Assembly (NCBI GenBank): GCA_958298945.1
Contig: OY282607.1
Span: forward strand, 80,999,868-81,063,867
Direction of reading: 5' to 3'
Source: Atherix ibis
Lineage: Eukaryota > Arthropoda > Insecta > Diptera > Athericidae
DNA length: 64,000 bases
A program made the translations under genes and the position numbers. Positions 55,770-64,000 of this stretch are shown here, piece after piece. Each line of letters starts with the position of its first letter. Position 1 is the stretch's first letter. The notes under the pieces were generated by a model that worked only from the letters and a program-made list of their open reading frames with translations, was not told the DNA's origin and did no database searches.

Positions 55770-57020
55770 TTTTTCAAATCTACTCTTTTGTTATTACGAA
55801 TTTATGGCATAGCGCATTAACCCATTGATTATAGAAGAACTAAATGGGAAAGGCTGTCAAAATGTTCAAGTCATATTTCAACACATTGTAATAAAAGTAC
55901 TATACGAAGCACAATAGTGTACAGTGCCAGCAACGATTTGTTGGGGGTTCTTTGATTATCGGTCATGTACAATATTAGACGACAAGAAAAATTAAAATTT
56001 AATCATTTTGTAAATCGTTTCAATGCATTATACTTATTATTTTATTATTTTGATATACTTAAATTTAATGTTAATAAATAAAAATTCCGTTTTATGTATT
56101 CAATTTACTCCCTAAAATAATATAATTTTACGGAATTAATTGAATATATTTACTGTTATAATCGAACCAAAGAACATACGCAAATGTATCTATCGATGTA
56201 CCCGTAATGTGATTACACAGAGGTTATGCATAATGCCACTAGATGCTGAAATAGCTTCGAACTTTAAAACGTGTCCAAAATAAATTTAGAAAAAATAGAT
56301 GTGTTATTAAAATTAAAAGAGGTTAGAAACTATTTAAAAAAAGCACATTTATTTAAAAAAATCATATTTTCGAAAAAAACACTGAAAAATTTTTGGTACA
56401 TTGCAGCTGTTTTTTTTAATGTTGAGGTTATGGTGGTTCAGCAAAAGGACTACTGTGGTGGCGTTGCAGTAAAGAGAGGCAAATATTGACCTATATGTGC
56501 AAGTTACTCTCTGTATTGCTCTGTTGATATTAGATATTTTCCAAGTTTTTTTTTTTGAAATACTTTATCAAGGATAAGTTATACATCTGTTTTGAGGACT
56601 TCAATATTTCTTATTGTTTATTCGAACCACGCGACTGGAACGCTTCTACCAAGCACTAACAGTCATACAGTTTTTGACAGTTGGCACTACGCATTCCAGC
56701 CTATTTGCTCCAGTGGTACTAAGCCCATATAAAGTAGGTCAGCAATATATCAGCGTAGGCGTTATTTCTACAATTTGAAGTCTTCAACTGAAATCGCCTG
56801 ATGTCGTCCTTTAAATGTGGTTTTTGATCTCAGGAAACAAAATAAGTAACATGATATAAGACCATGTGAATGGCAGATCTGGGGAACTACAGGAATTCCT
56901 TTTTCCTACAAAACTCGTGAATTCAGATGGACTTATTACACCAGGTCGGATCGGATAATTGCAATATCCGATTTGACACAAACAACCTTTTAAAGAGCTT
57001 TGCTGTTAATCAATGGTCCA
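55770..57020. other. Spacer with a mixed-composition stretch
   Basis: From about 56630 to 57020 the DNA is richer in G and C and is probably the body or neighbour of the SINE that follows. The 72-codon frame at 56271-56489 has no recognised motif. Confidence 0.4.
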
Positions 57021-57029
57021 AACTCCCAC

Positions 57030-57235
57030 AACTCTTGGTTGTTTAGAATGGCTGTCCGCTGTTTCAGGTAGACACACTTAGATCAAATTTAGGTCCGTTG
57101 TGATACCAAAAAAAGATGATAAGGGATACGGTAATGAAATGAAATGATATACGTCCATGCCTCAGTTGGATGCGAAGCCACGATCCGTTGGATGGTAGTC
57201 TAGCACACTAACTAAGCTACCAAACCGGCCCCAAG
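57030..57235 (-). repeat. tRNA-derived SINE-like repeat
   Basis: On the minus strand the head reads 'ggggccggtttgg', then TAGCTTAGTTAGTG (57219-57206; A-box-like), then GGCTTCGCATCC (57179-57168; B-box-like). The spacing of about 30 bases between boxes suits a tRNA. A body follows, including 'ggtatcacaacggac' at about 57110-57096. The A and B boxes are internal Pol III promoter elements. No acceptor-stem pairing was checked and the 3' limit is open. This family differs from the SINE at 9828. Confidence 0.55.
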
Positions 57236-57239
57236 GACC

Positions 57240-59915
57240 CTTACTCATTTAAAATTTTATGTGAAACCCTACCTGAGCGAGTTTCCTCCTCGACTACTTC
57301 GTTGAACCAAATTTCGATGTTATATTTTTCCTAACGCACCATAAAAACACACGCTATATAGGGTCGCTCAGTTACCGGACGAGGTCGAAACTTGTACTGC
57401 ACATATAAAAAGGAAGTCCGCAGTACTACATCAGTCTCATTACTTCTTATTTTCTTATTTTTCTTCGTAAGAGAAGTTTTTTTTCTTGCTTTGCAACCTT
57501 TTACACCAGCTGCTAAAAGCGTTTTAACAGTTCTGAAAGAAATTTCTTCTTCGCAAACTTCGATGATGTTATTTATCAGTCATGGCATTTTTTTTTCTTT
57601 TCCTTCAGTTTTTTATTCCTACAGCTAACAGAGACTTTTCTAATCTCCACTAAAACATTATGTTGACTCAATTATTCTTTTTTTCGCATAATAACTTTAA
57701 AGTTGAACATCACTTCAAAATAAGCAGCTTCAGTTATTTTTCCATAAAGATGCAAAATAAAGACCTCCATTCTAATATTATAAAAAAATTGGGTATGCTA
57801 ATTTTTTTGTTCAATGCTGTAATTGCTTTAAGTACTTATACCTGGTTGTTTTTTTAATTTTAAAATTTACCTAATTCTACCTCACGTAATTTCTTCAATT
57901 TTATTTTCGATATTTTTTTTGTTTCTCGTGCCATTTAAATATATTTTTTTTTCTTATATAGTATTTAAACCAATACGATGTTCTCAAATGAAATTACGAT
58001 TCCAGTTCTTAACTATGCTTTCACATAAAAAAGAAATTGTATTTACTCGCAATAATCAAGAAAAGTCCCTTGGTAGATGAGGTCGTGGTGAGAATAGAAT
58101 TTTTTTAATATGAATTTAAAAGCAAAATAATTTCGATTTTAACTAGATTCATTTAAAATGTAGTCTAAGAATCGAAAATTATATTCCCTCGTATAGGAGA
58201 GGCTTGTTTTTATTATTCATTCTAGAGTTTGTGATAAAAATTCTATTGTTTTCTCTATAGCATTTAGCCATTTTGTTATTATTATATACGTACTCGTCCT
58301 TGCACAATATACACACCACGAATATGTATGTACAATACATTAAATGTACGCACTTGTACACTCTTCTTGTACATATTATTATACACTCGTACATTAAAGG
58401 CTCATGTAAATTGAATGAAAATAAAATAAAAACAATTTTTTTTACAAACGAAAATACTTCTACAGTTAACTTCTATGTAAAATATGTTACAGAGACTAGA
58501 AAGGAGATAGTGAAATAACTGAACTCTAACCATTCATCCTCCGATGGTTTTGATTTGGTTGAGATTAAATTGAATTTGCAATTGGATTGTTATTATTATT
58601 TTTATTATTATTATGATTATTTTGATAGTGCGCATATCATAAAATGTAATATTATTTGATGTTATCAAGAAAAAATTCAAATTTTTTGCTCTATTTTAAA
58701 TAGAAGCTAAAAGAGAAAATCAAATACTAACGTTAAGAGATTGAAGAAAAAACATGTTACTTTTATAAGTCAACTTAGATTTTATACGTCTACATAGTTA
58801 GAAAATTATATATTAATTCAATTGAAATGGGCAAATCCGTGTACTTTTATAGATTCTGTTTTGGAGAAGGGGCCAAGGTCCACACGATGGACGTACTTAC
58901 TGTAGAAAAGTAGCTTCAATTTAAACTTCTTAGTATGCACTCGTATTTCATGCAATCACACAATTTTAATCGTAAAGTGGATTTTTAGATATTTTCCATC
59001 ATTTCTCGAATTTTATTCAAGTGTACTTACTCTTTGAAGAATGTTTTCACTCTGTAATGCCTCAAGTGCCACTTGATTTCTTCTACATTGTATGAAATAT
59101 AAATTCACTGACAATTTTACTTACTTTTATGAACTTTAAAATCATCTTCAGGCAATAACCATAAATTGAATAATGTCTGATGATATTTTTTTCTCTGTTG
59201 ATTATATTATTTATAGAAAAGTGAAAAGGTTCGCTTATGTAAGTAGGTACAAATACGAGTACATACCGTATTTAGAACTTGGAAAGATATTACTTTTTCT
59301 TCACTCGGATAAATTATATTTAAAGAAATGGAAAAATTGAAGATATAATAAGAAAGTTTTCAAAAGTTACAAATAATTCGTTTTTAGAATTATTTTTTTT
59401 TTTACTATTTTCAAAGAGAAATAATAATAATTTTGATGCTTAAAAGTTGTGATTTATTTGATCATTCGGCCTAATTATGGAAACTTTCTGTTATAACTAT
59501 TATCATTATTTTTAACTATTATTTTTTTTTAAACTATACGTTTTTGAAGAACTAGTTATCATATAAATATATTTAATGTAATCCTCGTATGGTGAAAATG
59601 GGGTATTATGCGATACTGTAAGCTGGTAAAGGATTATCCATTATATCATTTGGAAAATATAGTTTAGCAATTTTACAGTTGTTAAATAAAGATATTTTTA
59701 AAGATAATATTTGTATAGATAAAAATTTTCCATTTGATATTATAGATTAAATGATGACTAAACAATTTCAAAAAGTTATAGAAACCTTTTACGTTTTGCG
59801 CTTTAAGAGGAGAAATTTTATTCAGCGATAACTTTCGGCAGATACGAAAATAAGCAAAATTGCCATAAACAAAGAATTTTAAAATATACAAACGACTATG
59901 AAATAGTCATGTAAC
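57240..59915. other. AT-rich spacer, nothing recognised
   Basis: Several 60- to 81-codon frames occur without motifs. A TTATTATTA-rich tract is at 58589-58615. Confidence 0.5.
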
Positions 59916-59924
59916 ATAACCCAA

Positions 59925-60078
59925 AAAAAATGACTGTTTGGTGTGCATTTTAGTCCAAAAGTGTCAGTGGCCCATGTTTCTTTGGAAATAGAGAAGGATA
60001 GACCATTACCCTTAATTCTAAGCGCTATGAGCTTATGATAGCCAACATTTTTTTAGCCTGAACTGAAAGATAAACGCA
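59925..60078 (+). pseudogene. DD41D transposase relic fragment
   Basis: The plus strand reads MTVWCAF, stop, SKSVSGPCFFGNREG, stop, TITLNSKRYELMIANIFLA. This corresponds to LTVWCGFWSGG…GPYFVRNEADRNTVTVNGERYRSMITNFLW of the 47-kb copy. It stops abruptly at about 60078, where the flank shared with mariners A1 and A2 begins. Confidence 0.7.
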
Positions 60079-60079
60079 G

Positions 60080-60203
60080 ATGTTCAGTGTCATAAAATCA
60101 AAACACAGCAGCAACAAATTCTATTATGTAATACTGAATTAATATTTTTTAAACAAGATAAATGAAAAGCATAAACACTTAGCCTAAGACCACAGATAAT
60201 ATA
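60080..60203 (-). repeat. Third copy of the mariner right flank
   Basis: Reversed, this reads 'tattatctgtggtcttagg' directly from the mariner right end and follows block copies 1 and 2 into the start of their SINE head ('gaacatctgcgt'), where it diverges. Confidence 0.85.
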
Positions 60204-61416
60204 TTGGGTTGTCAAGAAAGTAATTTCGTTTTTTTAAATAAAAATGAAAGACGATTTTCTTATAGTGGATTAATATTTTATTCAATTAAATATTTTCCAG
60301 TCTGATCCAATACCATTTGTCATCTTTCTGGCAGTAGAATGATTATATGCTCATAAAATTTTTGTTTTTTGCTGGCAAAAAAACTGATCCAAGTGATTTT
60401 TGACTCCTCATTTGAATTAAACGTTTTTGTAGAGACCGAAACAAATGATAATCGGAAGGTGCTTGGTTAGGAGAGTATGGTGGGTGTGGCAGTATATCCC
60501 ATCCAAGCTCTAAAAGCTTTTGCCGAGTGGTCAAACTTGTATGTGGTTTCGCATTATCCTGCTGGAACACTATACCTTTCTTATTGACCAATTCTGGCAT
60601 TTTTTATTTAAGTGAATCGTTAAATTTGCCCAACTGATAACAGTATACTTCAGAATTGATCGTTGTGTTGCTCGGCAGAAGTTCAAAATAAACGATTCCT
60701 TTGAAATCCCACCAAACAGATAACATAACCTTTTTTTATGAATATTGGCTTTCGAAGTGCTTCGAACCGGTACATCTTTTCTACCCCAGGATCTTTTGCA
60801 CTTAATATTGTTGTAGACAACCCATTTCTCGTCCCCAAACAACCCATTTCTCGTCCCTAGTGATGATACGCTTCAAAAATGGGTCATTTTCTTTGGCGCT
60901 TGAGAAGCAAATCACAAACGTCAATGCGACAGCACAAATTTTTGTCCGCAAGATGAGGAACCCATATGTCGGACTTTGAGATTAAACCTAGCCGTTTTAA
61001 ATGATCATGAACAGTCGTATTCGATAAATTTAATCTCTCAGCGATCTCACGAGTTGTTATTCGCCGGTTGCATCAATTAATGCCTTTATTGTGTCTTCAT
61101 CAGCTTCAAATGGCCTTCCAAAACGTGGTGCATCTTCGTCGGATCGAAATTTTGCAAACCAGTCCAGCAATTTTGATCTCATATACATCGGATCATTGTT
61201 TCTTGCTTGAACAGCATTTTTATCTTTTCTATAGTAAAAAATTTAAATATGACAAAAATGCTGTTTTTTACTTTCCATATTTAAAAGTGAATCAACCAAA
61301 AACTGCTATGCAGAATCAATCGAATTTTTTCACAAGCAAGCCTTACTATGTCAACTGTCAAAATATAATTAAGTCCTCTGTTGGAAAATAACGAAATTAC
61401 TTTCATGACAACCCAA
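60204..61416 (-). mobile_element. Mauritiana-type mariner A4
   Basis: This is a 1213-bp element with TA at 60202-60203 and 61417-61418. The low end reads TTGGGTTGTCAAGAAAG and the reversed high end TTGGGTTGTCATGAAAG. It is the longest A-family copy and the only one retaining all three catalytic regions. Its 3' flank is shared with A1 and A2. Confidence 0.95.
60330..61278 (-). pseudogene. Mariner A4 transposase, multiply broken
   Basis: The start ATG at 61278 (MESKKQHFCHI) is soon followed by a stop. The frame then reads DKNAVQARNND, LLDWFAKFRS, DAPRFGRPFEADEDTIKALIDA, and shifts at the ATGCAACCGG junction (about 61070). The helix-turn-helix and SDIWVPHL regions are in other frames. KRIITRDEKWVV holds the first catalytic D (G before it is R). 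A roughly 22-base tandem duplication then repeats the RDEKWVV codons (60816-60858). Further frames read MLSVWW-like sequence, then VNKKGIVFQQDNAKPH with the second D and SPNQAPSDYHLFRSL with the third. A short deletion near 60425 disrupts the FLDGKTF region. It has all three catalytic residues but at least four lesions. Confidence 0.88.
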
Positions 61417-61419
61417 TAC

Positions 61420-62250
61420 ATAAACGATAAATTTTAGCTTTATTACGCGAAAAGTTCACAGTTCGTGTAATTTCGGGATTTGGTGAAGTCAATTAGCCTG
61501 CGAAATTGTACGATTTAACGTTATTGTACTTTTTCTTGAAAAGCTATGCAAAATATATTGTATTTACTTAAATAATTCTTAAACTTTAGAGTATTTAAAA
61601 ATCAACATCCGTCAAGTAATGGCTTAATAATAGTATGTAATGTGCGAAAATGGCATAAAAAATTACTTCAAAACGATTGAGTCCTGCTGAAAGTATCGCG
61701 ATAATGATTTAAATAATATTATTTTTGAAATATAAACAAGGTACGTATATAAGCAATTACATAAAATAAATTTTCAATGTATTCTGTATTTTAATTCTAT
61801 TACAATAAGTTTTACTTTCCGAAGCGAAAATTTGAAAAGTCTTTACATATAAAAATGCAATTGCGGTTTCTTTCAGGGTCTGCATTAAAGAAGAATAAAG
61901 CCTCTGCGATAGTTTTGGTGATTTATTCGTCGCCGAAATTCTAATAAATCAACGAAGCTATTCAAATCAAGGAAGCTACCATACATCTGGAATTTTCGAA
62001 CAGTTTTGGTTTTATATTTGAAGAGTTGTCCCCTGGTTTTGTAAAGTTTTGAGCAATGTACTTATTGAGCAATCATGTTACCATTTAAGTACAGAGAAAT
62101 TATAAAATATAATTTAACTAATACGAATTAAACTATGTTAACTTTTATAATTATGACTTTTCTACACAATTCAATTCGATCACATTAATAACAAACTCCA
62201 CAATTCAATTACCAATTTTTGGTTATTACTGAAGTAGTCGCCATATTTAT
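61420..62250. other. AT-rich spacer, nothing recognised
   Basis: No motif, repeat or frame of note. Confidence 0.5.
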
Positions 62251-62253
62251 ATA

Positions 62254-63338
62254 TTGGGTGGGCAACTAAGTAATTGCGGATTTTGTCAATAGATGGTATT
62301 ACCTCATTCTTTTGTTATGTCAACGTGTTCAAAGCACCTAACATATATTGTTTTCTTGTTGTTTGGACTTCCGCCTGTAATTTAGTAAAAAATTGTATCG
62401 TTTAGCTATTTAGTTTTGTTTTCATCGAAATCTAAACGTTCATTTTATACATATTTTATTGTATTATTTCCGAAAAGGCAAGAACGTAACGCAGGTACAC
62501 AAAAAGTTATGTGTCGTATATGGGAATGAAGCCTTGAAAGATAGGCAGTGTCAAAATTGGTTTGCTAAATTTCGTTCTGGTGATTTTGCACTAAAAAATG
62601 CGCAACAATCGGTCCGTCCAGTTGAAGTTAATGAGAAGCTCAAAGTATAGCATACATGCATTGAAAAAAAATTAAAACAACTTGGCTATGTTAAGAAACT
62701 CGCTTTATGGATTTCTCATCATCTCAAGGAAATTCATTTGACGCAACGCATTAGCATCTACGATTCGCTTCTGAAACGCAACGACACGGATTCATTTCTG
62801 AAACGACTGATAAGTGGCGACGAAAAGTGAATCGGAAACGATCGTGGGATGAACCACCTCAAACGACATCAAAAGCTGAGATGCACCAAAAGAACATTAT
62901 GCTGTCAGTTTAACGGGAGTATAAAGGAATTCTGCACTTTGAAATTTTACCAAGAAATCAACAACTCGTCAAACTGAGCAATGCAGTTCAAAAAAAGCGG
63001 CCAAAAAAATTATTGAAATTAGGTTGGGATGTGTTGTCACATCCACCATACAGCCCTGACTTAGCGCCTTCAGATTACCATTTATTTCGTTCCATACAGA
63101 ACTCCTTAAATTGTAAAATTTTTAATTACGCTGATGATGTAAAATCACATTTAATTCAGTTTTTTGCTAACAAAAGTAATAAGTTTTACGAACACGAAAT
63201 TATGACACTGCCTGAAAGATGGCAAAGGGTCATCAACAAAAACGAAAAATACCTAATTGAATAAAATTATATTTTTAAGTAAAAATTTTGAATTTTTCTT
63301 CTTATTTAAAATCCGCAATCACTTAGTTGCCAACACAA
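62254..63338 (+). mobile_element. Mariner I, mauritiana-type, internally deleted
   Basis: This is a 1085-bp element with TA at 62252-62253 and 63339-63340. The left end is TTGGGTGGGCAACTAAG and the reversed right end TTGTGTTGGCAACTAAG, continuing 'gattgcggatttt' inwards. It is related to, but distinct from, the A family. Comparison with a full mariner shows at least three internal deletions. Confidence 0.93.
62450..63264 (+). pseudogene. Mariner I transposase, deletions and stops
   Basis: The readable protein starts in ILYYFRKGKNVTQVHKKLCVVYG, then RQCQNWFAKFRSGDFALKNAQQSVRPVEV and a stop at 62648; part of the helix-turn-helix is missing. Then IEKKLKQLGYVKKLALWISHHLKEIHLTQRIS, LLKRND, and the first catalytic D in LISGDEK, followed by TGA where W is expected (about 62828). 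KRSWDEPPQTTSKAEMHQKN and an interrupted LSV*REYKGILHFEILPRNQ follow. Next, VKLSNAVQKKRPKK is joined directly to LLKLGWDVLSHPPYSPDLAPSDYHLFRS: the HHDNARPH block with the second catalytic D is deleted. The third D is kept. The C-terminus (FFANKSNKFYEHEIMTLPERWQRVINKN) is complete to TAA at 63262. Confidence 0.9.
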
Positions 63339-63344
63339 TACATA

Positions 63345-64000
63345 GATAGAAGGTAGCTTTTGAGTTTTACACAATCAAAAGCATGGAAAATATCTAAAAA
63401 TCTGGTTGGACAATACTCTTTTAGCCGAAGAGAGGATGAAATATAATCAATAACACGATGATATTGTTGGATTGCAGTAAATCTTCTGTTCATGATGTAA
63501 ACGAAAAAATTAATTTCATTTTAATTTTTATTATTTATTATTTTTATATAATTCTTATTTGTTTAAATAAATTAAATATTCTAAGAATAATTTTTTTTAA
63601 TCTAAATATTTTTATCTACTCTTTCTAAAAACAAAATTAATTTCGTTCTTTCGAATAAAGATCTTTTTTCTTCTTCTTATTTTCATGCTTTATAAGTAAT
63701 ATTTTCTAAAATACTATCATAAAATATATTTTATGTTTAAAAATAAAATTTTAAATATTCATTTTTACTCATACAGTAGTAATAGAAGAAAAAAAAAGTT
63801 ATATAGACTTTCAAAGTTTAATTTTCTGTTCCAATTTTAAACAGCAGCATATATTGTACAATATAATCCCTTACAATTTACTGGATATACTTTAAAATAT
63901 CTTTAAATTTAGTTCAGCTTTAATTATGCTTGGGAGGTATTATGAAACAACAGAAACTGTAATAAAATAAGCAATTGCAAAAGAGATAATAATTTCAATA
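63345..64000. other. AT-rich spacer, nothing recognised
   Basis: AT-rich DNA; no feature found. Confidence 0.5.

Noticed and set aside
1..64000. CRISPR arrays, operons, phage or plasmid genes
   Set aside because: No regularly spaced repeats, ribosome binding sites or compact gene runs; content is that of an animal genome.

Overview
The window is AT-rich, repeat-laden eukaryotic DNA, most plausibly from an insect. The evidence is the dense collection of Tc1/mariner relics of types common in insects (mauritiana-type and irritans-type DD34D mariners, rosa-type DD41D elements), non-LTR retrotransposon scraps, tRNA-derived SINE-like repeats, long homopolymer and trinucleotide runs, and no prokaryotic gene structure. 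A dipteran origin is a guess from the element mix and overall texture; nothing in the sequence proves it. I see no complete host gene, rRNA, functional tRNA or CRISPR array. The best host-gene candidate is one small exon at 8968-9040: an ATG, a signal-peptide-like reading frame and a consensus 5' splice donor. If it is real, much of the window to its right could be a giant first intron.

Layout. 1-9040: AT-rich DNA with an unclassified repeat (310-960), a 1.24-kb segment between inverted repeats (2314-3556), a decayed mauritiana-like mariner (4205-4960, minus), a decayed DD41D element (5835-6420, plus), then a strongly A-rich tract ending at the candidate exon. 9676-15980: SINE tail and SINE, a mauritiana-type mariner (10115-12133) that contains a whole irritans-type mariner (10712-12003), a 0.96-kb block carrying a SINE and a DD41D relic, a third mariner type (13097-14410), and a DD41D relic split by an unclassified repeat. 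16000-30700: mostly empty, with a DD41D relic (21240-22070), a mariner relic (24440-25090) and two abutting LINE relics (25380-26690). 30755-36935: a deletion-derived mariner, a near-complete irritans-type mariner (32854-34142), a second LINE relic and a histone-H1-like tail. 42264-44385: a mauritiana-type mariner followed by a second copy of the 0.96-kb block. 46055-49499: a hAT-like relic, a near full-length DD41D element with intact ends (46839-48144) and another mariner. 51796-53780: a 107-bp MITE-like element and a DD41D relic containing a mariner. 55550-63338: a Tc1-like relic, a tRNA-derived SINE head, a DD41D relic and two more mauritiana-type mariners.

All transposase genes seen are broken by frameshifts, stop codons, internal deletions or catalytic-residue changes, so none looks autonomous. 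The interest lies in their stratigraphy: elements nested in elements with clean TA duplications, and two paralogous blocks about 30 kb apart sharing the same mariner junctions on both sides. These give a relative order of transposition bursts. I found no convincing new multi-gene system, and I do not claim one.
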